A DNA stretch of 64,000 nucleotides from Datisca glomerata (GCA_003255025.1 QANY01006259.1:434001-498000); one strand, 5' to 3'. Numbered from the stretch's first letter, positions 45,095 to 56,289 are shown. Notes: generated by a model from the letters alone, not told the origin. Numbers and translations are program-made.

Positions 45095-45364
45095 TTATTT
45101 AAAACAAATGCTGTAAGGAGGAAAATACCTTGATTGCAGATCAGTACTTTGAGGTAATTTAAACTTTATCCTCATAGAGTTGCCACTAGCACTAGTTACG
45201 GAATGGGTGTATTTCTGGAAGTATTTTGTAGGAATTAATCCTTCATGTATACAATTCATGTCAGCGCCACTATCAACTAGGGTGATGACATCTTTGATTA
45301 TAAAATCAGGTTTTATAATTAAAAAAATCGTGATATAACATTTCTGAAAAGTAACTTGATTCAT
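45095..45364 (-). pseudogene. Pararetroviral aspartic protease, lineage 2 left arm
   Basis: Minus-strand frame with ITLVDSGADMNCIHEGLIPT, KYFQKYTHSV and SASGNSMRIKFKL. The active-site D-S-G is intact, unlike D-L-G in lineage 1. The C-terminal I-I-L-G and LYPF part lies past a frame break. Short beside the ~140 residues readable in lineage 1. Confidence 0.82.
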
Positions 45365-45365
45365 T

Positions 45366-45985
45366 AAAAATAAATAATGATTTTCTTCAAGTTGGCTAGA
45401 AGATTCGAGTGTTTCTCCAAGATTTTTACCTTTAAAAAATAATTTTTGTTTGATATTATTAAGATCTTAGAAGATAATCTGGTTAGCAGTTTGTAATTGT
45501 TATACCTCTTTTTTTAAAATATTGATTTCCATTTTTAAGTCATGAATGGTTACTGGTTTCTCAATATTAAGGGTATGCTGTATACGTTTCATAACTTCCC
45601 TCATACTATAATTTTCTATCGGAAGAATCTCTTCAGTAATTTGACTCTTATAGGAAGATTCTAAAAAATTTCATTTAATTTCTGGATTTTTTATCTGGTC
45701 AGCTACTTCAAGCATGGGCCTTTGAGTATGGGTTAAAACATTAATACTAGACTGTCCAATGTCAAGACCATTCATCTCAACAATGGCTTTCCAATAATTA
45801 TCTTTTGTTATCATGTTACAAGTATTGTTAGTACAACAAGGTTTTAGATAATCAATATGTGATTCAAATTTAGAAAAAGAATAAATCTCGCCAAAATCAT
45901 TCTTTGAACTAGATTCAGAAATAGTATCATCATTAGAAGGACAGTTTAAAATCTGATGTTGGATCTCCTCATCTAACACATTTCA
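45366..45985 (-). pseudogene. Capsid C-terminal acidic/Cys region, lineage 2 left arm
   Basis: The frame 45671-45979 has an acidic Ser-rich stretch (NDDTISESSSKNDFGE), a Cys cluster C-C-T-N-N-T-C, IVEMNGLDIGQSSINVLT and an ADQIKNPEIK helix. It continues towards the protease with MREVMKRIQHTLNIEKP and a coil. It sits where lineage 1 has its acidic/CKDNCC region. The segment ends at the inverted-repeat centre at ~45990, so the capsid core is missing. Confidence 0.65.
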
Positions 45986-45999
45986 TTAAGCTTTTGTAC

Positions 46000-46655
46000 T
46001 AATTATCCAGAACCTTGTTGCACTAACAAAACCTGTAACATGATAACCGAAGCTAATTATTGGAAAGTCATTGTTGAGATGAATGGTCTTGACATTGGAC
46101 AGTCTAGTATTAATGTTTTAACCGATACTCAATAGTCTATGCTTGAAGCAACTAACCAGATAAAAGATCCATAAATGAAATTAAAAATTTTAGAATCTTA
46201 CTATAAGAGTCAAATTACGAAAGAGATTATTTCTACAAAAAATATAGTATGAGGGAAGTTATGAAACTTATACAACATACCTCTACGATTGAAAAATCAG
46301 TAACCATTCATGACTTAAAAATGGAAATCAATATTTTAAAAACAGAGGTAAAAAATTACGAACTACTAACAAAATTATCTACTAGGATCTTAATAATATG
46401 AAACAACAATTATTTTCTAAAGGTAGAAATCCTGGAGAAACACCCGAATCTTCTAGCCAACCAGAAGAAAATCAATATTTACTTTTCAGAAACGGTATAT
46501 CAGGATTAATTTAATTATAAAACCTGATTTTATAATCAAAGATGCCATCGCCCTAGTTGATAGTGGCGCTGACATGAACAGTATACATGAAGGATTAATT
46601 TCTATCAAATACTTCCACAACCACCTAATCAGTAACTAGTGTTAGTGGCAACTCT
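46000..46655 (+). pseudogene. Lineage 2 segment 2: capsid C-terminus and protease start
   Basis: Plus-strand mirror of 45985-45200: the Cys cluster (CCTNKTC) at ~46015, IVEMNGLDIGQSSINVLT (~46070-46120), MREVMKLIQHT, and protease ALVDSGADMNS at ~46552-46585 with D-S-G intact. It stops inside the protease at SGNSM (~46653) and joins minus-strand sequence from the end of the PWIWKW module. A few shared bases (ATTAAATTCAG-like) lie at the join. Confidence 0.75.
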
Positions 46656-49367
46656 ATGATTAAATTCAGTTTTACTACTGACAGACTTCATAGAAGTATC
46701 GTCCTGGGAGATGGACTGGAGAAATTTTTCTTTCATGAAATCCATAGCTTTGATGATTAATTCATTTTTTTTAACTCAGGAAATTTCTTCTTCAATTTTG
46801 TTTGGACCTGAATAAATGGATTTCCTATTAGAGCTGAAAAAGCCTTCAGAATTGCATCAAAACAAGCCTGAGTATAAGTTATGATGGCTTTAATAAGTTC
46901 TGGTAAATTAGAGTTCACCCCTTTATCCGACCACTTGGTATAAAATACTCTTTTCATGCGAGGGATTTTATTCTGATAATCACATTACAAGTCCCATTTC
47001 CATATGCATGGGATGCTAAATTGGATAATAAATTGAATTACAGATTTGGACATATAGATGTCTTTATTGACTGGTACCAAAGATTAGACGGCCTGCCAAT
47101 CTTTAAATATTGTTTGAACAGATCCTAGTAAGGTGTCCAAAGTAATACTGAATTTATCCCACTAGACTAGGAACCGATTTGGTAATTCGTGTTTAAGAAC
47201 TTCGGGACAAATACAGATGAACCAAGTATGGTTATAGACTGGATTCTGATAGTAAAACATATAAATAAAGGAATCAATGTAATCCCAATAACTATATTTT
47301 ATTTCCTTATTACTGATGGCAAGACTTCTAGTAGTATGTGCATGAATGACTAATTGATTAATGGGCATAATGTTGTGGATAGTAGCCTTACTGAATGTAA
47401 TCAGACTAGTATTTCTAGATGGATCATTGAGAGTATGTTTGATCTCCATAGTTGTTGTTTCCATAACAATTGCTCTGTTTATTTATCGATACTGGTCAAA
47501 ATGGGTGGGAAATTGCTGGGAAGACATCTTCTCATAATTTCCCACAGATCAGTCATCCATTTTTCATCTGTGGATTCAATGAAGAGAATGGTCTCTTCGG
47601 CAATACTATTTAGAATATACTATTCTGGTATCATCAAGACATCTTTAGCAGTTTTGCTAGTAGAAGCCTCTTGTTTACTGTTAATACTGGGAAATTATGT
47701 TAAATAATAATTGCCTCTGCCTTGACCTTTGTGGCCTCGGCCTAGACTTCCACTAGTCATGAACCTTGTAAATATTCACGGGTTAGAAAGTCAGGTAAAG
47801 AATTTTTTTCTCCTTTTATATATTCAATATCAAAATCAAATACTGATAAAAATCTTTGCCATGAAGAAAATATATGTTTAGAAGTAATATTATGTACATC
47901 TTTCATAAATATCTGTTTTGCTGCACAACAATCAACTTTAAATAAAAAATGTTGATTTAAGAGATCATCCTTAAATTTTTAAACACATTTAAATATAGAT
48001 AAATATCTGGTTTAATAGATGGATAATTTATTGTTGGTCATTTCCAAACTCCGGATGTGAATCTTAGAGTTCTTCTTTTTTATTGTTGGGATTAAGCTGT
48101 TTAAGTACCCTACCATATCCCTGGTTAGAAGCATCAATTTCGACAATCTTTTTCCATTAAGGATTCGATAAAGATAAACAATACAAATGTTTGATTTTTT
48201 TCTATTATCTTTTGTACTGCTAGAGTATGTTCTGTTGACCAACGTAAATGATTCTTTTTTAGCCTGGTATAGATGATTGAAGCATCCTTGGATAATATAG
48301 GATAAAAGTCTCTAATATAATTAAGACTACCTAAAAATCCCAGTAATTAGGTTGTATCTTTAATTTCATCTGGAAATTTTGATGCAAACTCTATACTTTG
48401 GTTGATTGGAATAATAGTGTCGTTAAAAAATTATGTCTAGGAAATCTAACTTCTGTTTGGAAAATTTTCATTTTTGAAGCTGAAATAACTAAACCATTTC
48501 TGATAATGACATGTTTGAACACATTCAAATGTTTAATATGATGTTCAATTGAAGATGAGATATTAATACATCATCTATATAACACATAACAAATTTTTTA
48601 TGAGGATTAAAAATATCATTCATAATATGCTGAAATTCTGATGGACCATTTTTAACTCCAAATGGTAAAACATTCCATTCGTAAAGGGAACTGTAAAAGT
48701 GGTTATATATCTATCCTTTTCTTTGATCAGGATTTGCCAAAACCTGATTTTAGATCAAAGTTAGAAAATACTACGGAATCATGTAGCCTATCTAGCAGAT
48801 CTTGTTTTATTCAAAATTGGATATCTTATCCATTTTAAAGCATTATTAAGAGGTTTGTAGTTTATCACCAATCTAGGTGATCCTCTTTCACTTTCTGCAT
48901 TTTTGTAAACATAAAAAGCAGTACAACTCTAAGGGGAGTGATTACGTATGATTAGTTGTTTCTGTAAAAGGGATTATATTTCTATTTTTCACATTTCTAA
49001 ATATTTCTTTTTCATTTGACTAGACCTCGACTTAGTAGGAATATTTCTTTCATCAAAGTCCTGGTGATAAGGAAGAGATATGATATGCTTTTTTCTATTC
49101 CAAAAGGCATTAGGAAAATCACTATAAATTTATGTTTCAAATTCTTTTTAAATTATCTTAATCTTATTTTGTAGAGAATGTTGTTGAATTCTTTATTCTG
49201 TTGTAAGAAATTGAATTTCTTTTTGAATAAATGTTATTTGTTTTTCTTTTTACTAGACAAGATCTTTTAGTTGATCTATATCTTTAGTATACGGTGCAGT
49301 TATAAATTCAAAAGTTATGTTTTTGTTGTTCATATACAAATGTGTACATGTGGTATCAATTGCAGTC
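46656..49367 (-). pseudogene. Lineage 2 segment 3: C-terminal module, RNase H and RT, minus copy
   Basis: A second minus-strand copy parallel to 42430-45050. Recognisable: KWSDKGVNSNLPELIKAI (46757-46957), MEIKHTLNDPSRNTS and YSYWDYIDSFIYMFYYQNP (47162-47464), a GRGNYYLT-type lead-in (~47710), the RNase H end and start (~47790-48150, frame 48012-48242 being one broken piece), RT with intact YIDD at ~48575, and the INYKPLN region (~48850). It ends at ~49367, where the left copy continues into the protease. It differs from the left arm by many substitutions, so it is not a recent duplicate. Confidence 0.75.
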
Positions 49368-49563
49368 TAGACATTGAATCCATGACAGCTGTTTCGATAA
49401 CAATTACTTCATATATATTTTGATACTGTCAAAATGGGTGGGAAATCACTAGGTCTTCTTTTAATTTCCCACAGATCAGTGATCCATATTTCATATGTTG
49501 ATTCAATGAAGAGAATGGTCTCTTCGACAATACTGTTAAGAATATACTATTTTGGTATCATCA
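49368..49563 (-). pseudogene. Lineage 2 segment 4: fragment of the C-terminal module
   Basis: Minus-strand copy of the region corresponding to 43210-43405 (lead-in of the PWIWKW module: SVDSIKRY-like segment and the KMGGKSLG-type block seen on the plus strand as AAAATGGGTGGGAAATCACT). It forms an inverted repeat with the start of segment 5. Confidence 0.65.
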
Positions 49564-49564
49564 A

Positions 49565-50640
49565 GACATCTTTTCCATGAAGCAAATATCTCTTCATTGA
49601 ATCTACAGATGAAAAATGGATGACTGATCTGTGGGAAATTAAGAGTAGATATCTCCCTACCCAACAATTCCCAACCATTTTGACCATTATCGATATCTAT
49701 ACGAAGCAATCATTATTGAAACAGCAGCCATGGAGATCAAACATACTCTCCATGATCCATCCAAAAATACTAGCTCGATTACATTCAGTAAGGCTACTAT
49801 CCGTACCAGAAGTCTTGACATCAGTAATAAGGAAACAAAATATAGTTATTGGGATTACATTGTTCCCTTTACCTACATGTTAAAATATCAGAATCCAGTC
49901 CATAACCATACTTGGTTCATCTGTATTTGTCATGAAGTACTTCAACATCAATTACGAAATTGGTTCCTCGTTTGGTGGGATAAATTCGGTATTACTTCGG
50001 ACACCTTACCAGAATCTGTTCAAACAATAGTTAAAGATTGGCAGGCTACCTATTCTTTGTTACCATTCAATAAAGACATCTGTATGTCCAAATTCGTAGT
50101 TCATTTTATTATCTGATTTAGCATCCCATGGATATGGAAATGAGACTTGCAATGTGACTATCAGAATAAAATCCCCTACTTGAAGATAGTATTTTATACC
50201 AAGTTGTGGGATAAAGTGATGAACCCTAATTTACCAGAATTTATTAAAGCCATCAAAATTAATACCCAGGCTTGTTTTGATTCAATTTTGAAGGCTCCTC
50301 TAGCTCTAAGAGGAAATCCATTTATTCAGGTCCAAATAGAATTAAAGCAGAAATTTCTTAAGTTAACAGAAAATGAATTATTCATCAAAGCTATGGACTT
50401 CATGAAAGAACAATTTCTCTAATCCATCTCCTAGGACAATACTTCTATGAAGTTTGTGAGCCGTAAAACTGAATCCGAATAGGATGAAAATGATTTCAAC
50501 GTCTTAGCTGGCGAAAGTGAAGAGCCACCAGAATCATTTGATCCCACTATTGCAGATTTTTGGGATTCAGTTACCAGTATGATTTATGAGAAAATGGAAA
50601 ATGACAAGAAAGGAAAAGGCAAGGCCCAATTCTTATCTCT
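49565..50640 (+). pseudogene. Lineage 2 segment 5: C-terminal PWIWKW module, plus copy
   Basis: Plus strand: KWMTDLWEIKSRYLPTQQFP (49620 frame), then in the 49730-50116 frame MEIKHTLHDPSKNTSSITFS, KYSYWDYIVPFTYML, HNHTWFICI, LRNWFLVWWDKFG and KDWQATYSLLPFNKD. SIPWIWK ends in a stop (the last Trp codon is TGA at ~50143). The frame 50147-50422 continues with FYTKLWDKVMNPNLPEFIKA, PFIQVQIELKQKF and an acidic/Lys tail to ~50640. This is the longest readable copy of the module in lineage 2. Confidence 0.75.
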
Positions 50641-51447
50641 AACCAGGAAAAGGAAAAATAGTGTCGGCATATACTGAAAACACCTTTTAAATAAAGAAGA
50701 TGCCCACCATCTTCAACAGTAAAAGCAGATACCCACTATCATCAACAGGAACAATGTGACAAATCTACTTTTAATAAAGTAGATTCTCACTACCTGTAAA
50801 GATAAGAAGATAAGGATGAACTCCACCAATCAAGGACACGCAACCATATCTTTCTTCTTTTTGTATTATAAAAGGGAAGCCTCACCCTTTGTTGAAAATT
50901 ATGTGCTCTCTCTCTCTCAAGAATAATAATATTTCCAGCTTTGAGACAACTCTTCTTCTTTTTGCCATTCTCCTATTCATCCTTCTACATAACGTAAACA
51001 TATCTCCTATCATAATTTGACTCTAAGTTTTAAATTTCTTGTTTTTAATATTAGATTATAAATTTGTATTGGCCGGAAGGCCACCACCACCACCAAAACA
51101 GTAAGTTCATTAGACCATGTTGGTAGTAATTTAAAATTAATATAATTGTTATATGCCCTTTAATATATGTAGATCTGTGCTAACTGTAGGAGCACTTAAA
51201 GGGTAATCAATAAGATTGAAGGAGTACTTCATGTGTATCAGGTAAGATTGATGAAACAACTCGTATGTAACTAGTGGGACGTCACCCAAGTCGTGTTATA
51301 GTTAGGCCCATGAAGCAGGGAGTGCATTGGGATCCACTGAAGTCGTTGACAGACGTGCTAGTTACATGTTAGTGAGCTTTTTGATCTGACCAGTTCCATA
51401 TGATTTAGCTCTCTTCCTTATTGACTGCGTGTTAATTAGCTCTCACT
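50641..51447 (+). promoter_or_regulatory. Pararetroviral promoter and leader, lineage 2 right arm
   Basis: Plus-strand match to the left arm. TATA box GTATTATAAAAGGG at ~50863-50876, followed by a leader with CTCTCTCTCTCAAGAATAAT, GGCCGGAAGGCCACCACCAC (51071-51090) and AACAGTAAGTT at ~51105-51115, a possible splice donor not conserved on the left. Ends at the (TA)n junction with the LTR. Confidence 0.65.
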
Positions 51448-52480
51448 AATATATATATATATTATTTGAAAAAAAATTCTTAAAAAGTAGCTATTAAGAA
51501 AAAAAACAAAAAAATTGGTTTTGTGTGAGGGGACAAATTCTGTCCGCCCCCCCACATAGCAAAGCTACTGGCAGTAGCTTTGGTTCAAAGCTGATGTCTG
51601 CAGCTTGTCACCTTCCCTTCCTTGATGTCCGCATAAACTTTTATTTGTTTGTAATTTTATTTTTATTTATCTTTTTGTGTTTGTTTTTGTATGTTATTTT
51701 AATATTACTTCACTTTACATTTTCTACATTTCTCATATTTTACATGTTTTGCATATTCATTTGTCACTTTACACATTTTTTCCACCTTGTCATCCTACAA
51801 CTACATGTGATTCTAACTTTTTCATATATTTTTTTCTTTGACCCTTTTCTCAGTTATCAATATAACTTTGTTTAGATCTTTATTTATGTAGCACTTTTAT
51901 ATTAATCTTCTTTATAATTTTATTCTTGTCTCATTCTCTTATCATTAGAATTAATGTTTATGTATGTATGAATTAAAACCTTAACAATTAGATTTAAAGT
52001 TTGTAAATTTTATTATTTAGTTTTCACTTAAAAATTCTAATGACGGACTTTGAGATTTTTAGGATACGAAACTTCTCAAACTACTTAGGCGAGAAATTAT
52101 TTTTGGGATACTGAGAATGACTCTGATAATGCTTTGATTTAAAAAGTATAAAATAACAAAAATAATAAAATAATTTTTTTTTCAATGGTCGTTGTACCAC
52201 CCATTAAAGGTCATTTATTTTGTTCATTTTTATGATACAAAATGTATCAAATGGGACATTCAAAATGAATTTCTTCAACCGTCTTTTTTAAAACATAACT
52301 TGGATAACATTTGATTGAATTTGGTAACCATTTTAACAATGAGTGTTATGAGGTGTTAATACATTCCCCACACATAAATGAATCATGAACCTTCTCTGAG
52401 TTTTCATAGACCATAATTTTTGTTTTAAAATTGGGTGCTCAATCACACTCTAAAATGATTGGTGGCGACTCTGAATTCAT
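51448..52480 (+). repeat. 3' LTR of the Tat element, right half
   Basis: Resumes the alignment with 33710-34700 of the 5' LTR: (AT)n TTATTTGAAA, CATTCTCTTAT, CACTTTACACATTTTTTCCAC, GATACAAAATGTATCAAATG and AATGATTGGTGGCGACTC at 52455. Similarity fades after ~52480; the last ~60-80 bp of the LTR may be lost. Confidence 0.82.
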
Positions 52481-52844
52481 CTTTTTGGAGTCTGTTGCCT
52501 ATTAAAAAACTATTCCATTTCATTTTCTTATTTGCAACCTCCATTCGTGTAAGTGCTTTTGTAACTCATTTTTCTTCTTCTTCTTCGATCCCTCTTTTTC
52601 ATTTTTTCTCCTCCCTCCATGGAAGGAGAAACTTTTTTCAGACCTAGTGTTCCCTAGTCAGATCCCAAGAGGAATTCGACCGTTCATACCTCTCACCGAG
52701 ATGTTTTCCCTTGATTGTCCTTTGCGGGTTAGAGAGAGTAACCCCACTGGGATAACATGTTCTCCTCCTTACTAGATAACCCTAAGCCCAATATGTATAG
52801 CCATAGTTATTAAACTTCCCTTCTCCCCCTTCTTACAGGAATTT
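52481..52844. other. Junction between Tat LTR and the next element
   Basis: No domain recognised. A C/T-rich stretch at 52560-52620 and a short frame at 52459-52647 without motifs. This may be the damaged 3' end of either element. Confidence 0.4.
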
Positions 52845-53950
52845 TTTCATGTTGTGGGTTTAGCTCCTTCCCAATTTACCCCTAGTTCCTATAAGATTCT
52901 CTTAAGTTTGGAAGCCTTGAGTCAGAGGCATAATTTAGACTTAGGAGTTGATAAACTTCATCACTGTTATATAGTCAAATATCAAAATGATAGTTGTTAT
53001 CTTGCCCCTGTCCTTCCGAGTCGAGAGGAAAGTTGATAACTGCCCTTCCAAAAGGAGACAAAGGCTGGGAATGGGATATCCTACTGATCGGAAGGAATTA
53101 GGGTGCTGATGGCCGCTAGACTATCCCCATAAATTTAGGTGTTTTCAATAAGTTTTCGAAGCTACGGTTCTTTGCATTTTTCATTTTTTACTTTCATTTT
53201 TATTTTTCTGTTTCTGATTAATTATCTTTCGTGTAGGTCCCAAGAAGAACAAGAAACCATACCTTTCAAAGTCTTCTATCAACAAGATCAATGCGGTTTT
53301 CCATTATCGAGAACGAGACTGGAATGATCTTCAACATCTAGGAGATAAGTAGAAGTTGCCTTCATCCCAGCCACGATTCTTGTTGTAACTTCATCTGCAC
53401 AAATTTTTCTCCTTTCCTCTCCCGAGCTCCCGAGAGGTACACTTATCCCCACTTTCCACCAAGTTTCAATTTTCAGTACTTATGTTTCCACTAACTCTGA
53501 GTGAGAAGGCGAGGAGATTGAAAATTTATCCTAAGGAATTCCCAATCGTGAAGAATGTTGAAACACATCATGAGCAGAACTCTGGGAGTAGTGGTGGACG
53601 AGATAAATTTTTGTCCAAGAACATATGCCTCTAGTTCATCGGGGATTCTGGCGCCACCACAACCTGTTTCTCCTAGCAGTATCATCGCTAAGACTAATTC
53701 AGCCGAGCTGAGGGAGGAAGCTGGTCCTCACGTGTCTCCTCCTCCTCCTCCTGCTACTGAAAAGGAGTATGTTCCTTCTAACTCTGTCGATTCTCAAGGA
53801 GGGGCTGGAGAACCTTCTTTGTGGAGGTGGAGGCGTTTTGCTGCGACTCCGTCCGTTTTGGCTTCAGTGAGTTTCCTCCACAATCCCCGTTCTTCATGGC
53901 GCATGCTCGAGGGATGTCTGCTTGTAACCAGGTCTGTTCTTTAAGCCACG
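52845..53950 (+). pseudogene. Antisense extra ORF of a Tat-lineage element
   Basis: Plus-strand, opposite to the pol fragments that start at 54024. First exon: GLAPSQFTPSSYKILLSLEA and LGVDKLHHCYIVKY (52854-53036), the pattern of the plant 'putative gypsy-type transposon' domain. An AG at 53236-53237 opens a second exon, GPKKNKKPYLSKSSINKINA then VFHYRERDWNDLQ, with a stop at 53349. Further frames to 53950 are Ser/Pro-rich with a PPPPPATEKE stretch. Extra ORFs on the strand opposite gag-pol, lying between pol and the 3' LTR, are known for Tat elements; orientation and place here fit. Function unknown. Confidence 0.6.
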
Positions 53951-54023
53951 GCTTAATGAAGGTAAGAGCCTTCTAACTCTTCTTGCATACGGTACCTTTC
54001 TTCTTTTTTGTTTTAGAGTAACG

Positions 54024-54428
54024 TTAGCTAACATCCTTTTTGATGGCCCAATGTAGGAATGGCCATGGACTGGCCACATTATTTAGCTCATCGGAGGCCA
54101 TCTTGACAACAGGTGTAAATCTTTGGCATTTGTCACGCTTCTTTATGTATTGCTTGGCATCCTGGTGCATTTCTGGCCAATAATATCTCTCGTTCAATAT
54201 TTTTTGCGCCAAGGACCTGCCCCTAGTACGGTTTCCACATACCCCTTCGTGTATTTCTTCTAGCACATATTTGGCTTCCTTCTCCCACATACATTTTAAA
54301 TACGGGCCTGAAAAGGACCATTTATACAACGTATAATTGATTAAACAGTACCTGATGCTTTGTTGTTGAATTTTCTTTACATGAAGCTTATCATCTAGAA
54401 GTATTCCTTCTTTTAGGCAGCAGATCAC
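54024..54428 (-). pseudogene. Tat integrase N-terminal zinc domain, truncated
   Basis: Minus-strand frame with a WSFSGPYLKCM approach, EEIHEGVCGNRTRGRSLAQK, ILNERYYWPEM and a KRDKCQRF end. This is the HHCC zinc domain of Ty3/gypsy integrase, but the second His reads Arg (GNRTRG) and one of the two Cys reads Arg (KRDKCQ). The frame ends near PWPFLHWAI, where the catalytic core should begin, so the D-D-E core is lost. Confidence 0.8.
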
Positions 54429-54498
54429 ATCATCTTATCAGCTTGGCTCCTTCTTAATTTCTACATCTGCTACTTCCTTTGTTGTGATACTTGGTTTT

Positions 54499-55301
54499 TC
54501 AAGAAACTCGACCGACACGTTCCGCTTGCGTGATAGTTGTATCGAAGATCCCAGGATTTGCCAATGCATCCGCATGTTTATTCTCCATTCTTGGGACTTG
54601 ATGGATTTCATAACTCTTCAACTGCTTCAGTAGTTCTCTTGCCTGCTGCAAATAACTGATCATTATTTCATCATTCGCTATGAATTCTCCCATAACTTGT
54701 TCACAACTAGCATTGAATCACAAAATATTTTTAATTCATTTACCTCCAACTCTTGTAGTGAGGAGATTCCTGCTATCAAAGCTTCATATTTTTCCTCGTT
54801 GTTCAAGGCATTGAATCCAAATGAAATGGAGTGCTCTAGCACCAAACAGAGTGAGTAGCATAACTCCTGCTCTGGCTCCCTTATTGTTTGAGGCTTCATC
54901 GACGTACAACTCCCATGTTCCACTTCTCCGCTGTCAGCACTAAAATCGGCTATGAAGTCTGCTAAAATTTTCCCTTTACAGGACATCCTCAGCTCGTAAT
55001 GGACTTTGTAGTGATTTAATTCTATCACCCATTTTTCCATTATTCCGCTGGCTTCGGGTAAATGTAGGATGCTTTTGATCAGTGAATCTGTTAGCACCCG
55101 TATGCTGTGTGCTTGAAAGTAGGGCTTTAGTTTTCGTGCTGCCACCACGATGGCCAGTATTAGGTTCTCCTTTCTTTTGTAACGGATCCCAGCCTCCACC
55201 AAGATTTTGCTTACAATGTATACTAGTTGTTGTCTTCTCTCTTCTTCACTAATCAAAATAATGCTGACAGCTGTCTGCGACCCGACTACATATAAGAACA
55301 A
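54499..55301 (-). pseudogene. Tat RNase H followed by archaeal-type RNase H
   Basis: Minus strand. First domain (55301-~54940): EPLFLYVVGSQTAVSIIL, YKRKENLILAIVVAARKLKP, VLTDSLIKSILHLPEASGIM, DFIADFSADSG; the first catalytic Asp appears changed. Second domain (~54940-54600): HGSCTSM, FGFNALNNEEKYEALIAGIS, LKIFCDSMLVVNK, then after a short break EFIANDEIMISYLQQARELL and NKHADALA. The N-N-E-x-x-Y-E-A-L-I-A-G and D-S-x-L-V-V signatures mark the additional archaeal-type RNase H that defines the Tat lineage. Confidence 0.85.
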
Positions 55302-56184
55302 CGGTTCTCCAGGATTGGTTTTGATAATAATGTTGGAGTCGTCAAATATTCCTTGATATTTTTAAGGGGTTCTTCACACTCTTCATCCCATCCATCTGTG
55401 GAGTTCTTTCTTAATTTCACTAAGAAGGGTTTGCATTTGTCAGTTGACCTTGAAAGGAACTTGTTTAGCACGGCTAATCTCTAGCTCAGACCTTGTATTT
55501 CTTTTTGGTTTCGAGGGGATCTCATATCCATTATGTCCTTCAACTTGTCTGGGTTGATTTCAATTCCTCGTTGTGTGACCAAGTGTCCTAAGAATTTTCC
55601 CGCTGCCACTCTGAAGGTGCATTTCTCCGGATTCAATTTCATGGAGCTTCCCCTCAGGATTGAGAAAGCTTCATTAAGGTTTTTGATGTGATCTTCCCTT
55701 TTACAGCTCTTCACTAGCATATCGCCCACATAGACCTCCATGGTTATTTTGATATGTTCTTAGAAGATTTTGTTCACCAACCTCTAGTAAGTATCACCTC
55801 CATTTTACAAGCCGAAAGGCATTACTTTGTAACAAAAGTACCATGTTCAGTTATGAAAGATTTATTTATTTGATCAAGATGGAACATTTTCACTTGGTTA
55901 TATCCAAAGAAGGCATCCATAAAGCTTAGGGGCTCGTGTTCCGAAGTGGCATCCACCATCTGATCTATTCTCGGTGCGAAACTCCATTTCCGTTGCTTTA
56001 CTGGCTTGACAGTGGGATCAGTATTTAGTTTATGACATATTATATCTTTAGTTATACTTGGCATCTCCTGGGCTGTGTTTACAAAGATATCCTTGTTTTC
56101 TCGAAGGAATCTTATTAGTTGTTCTTTTTCTGTCTGTTCTAGGTGGGTCTCGATGTTGGTTGTCTTCTGTGTTTCTTCGTACAA
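55286..56184 (-). pseudogene. Tat reverse transcriptase with in-frame deletion
   Basis: Minus strand. 56184-55822: MPSITKDIICHKLN, PVKQRKWSFAP joined at once to RIDQMVDATSEHEPLSFMDA and FFGYNQVKM, so the ~60-residue stretch that normally holds the finger motifs and the V-D-x-x-x-L-N block is missing in frame. 55741-55481: the catalytic box reads Y-V-G-D at 55721-55732 (Y-V-D-D expected), then LVKSCKREDHIKNLNEAF, KLNPEKCTF and GKFLGHLVTQRGIEINPDK. 55471-55286: the connection with LNKFLSRSTDKCKPF and GWDEECEEPLKNIKEYL. Inactive by both changes. Confidence 0.87.
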
Positions 56185-56289
56185 GAAAATAGGTTCAATT
56201 TCTTTAGCTGCCTCGTACCTTGGGCCTACCTATCCATCTTCTTGTGATTGCTAATGTTTAGTAGCAACCATTAGCTCCTCTAGTTGTTT

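Larger units (their letters stand above)
41443..51447. mobile_element. Endogenous pararetrovirus lineage 2, five-segment inverted mosaic
   Basis: About 10 kb made of five blocks of one caulimovirid lineage: minus 41443-~45985, plus ~46000-46655, minus ~46656-49367, minus ~49368-49563 and plus ~49565-51447. The outer ends are inverted copies of the same leader (CATATGGAACT...GATCAAA at left; its complement at 51390-51412). Two internal turn points (~45990 and ~49564) are inverted-repeat centres. Domains seen: acidic/Cys capsid end, protease, RT, RNase H and the PWIWKW module; no AlkB domain, movement protein or capsid core. The insertion sits in the (TA)n tract of a Tat LTR. Confidence 0.82.
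32652..52480 (+). mobile_element. Tat-lineage Ty3/gypsy element, gag remnant only, with pararetroviral insertion in its 3' LTR
   Basis: Two matching ~2.1 kb LTRs (32652-34761, and 40397-41442 plus ~51448-52480), a primer site, a decayed gag, a tandem-repeat 3' region and a polypurine tract. No protease, RT or integrase lies between the LTRs, so it is a large non-autonomous derivative. Gag block YKYNMDM...ESFKEYAQRWRELAAQV and the GACTCC-type primer site place it with Tat/Ogre-like elements. The 3' LTR is interrupted by ~10 kb of pararetroviral DNA. Confidence 0.82.

Noticed and set aside
51105..51115. Splice donor AACAGTAAGTT in the lineage 2 leader
   Set aside because: Matches the donor consensus but is not conserved in the left arm, so no spliced leader is claimed.
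53491..54079. Open frames on both strands between antisense ORF and integrase
   Set aside because: 53491-53685 and 53894-54079 on the minus strand lack pol motifs and overlap plus-strand exon-like sequence; treated as shadows.
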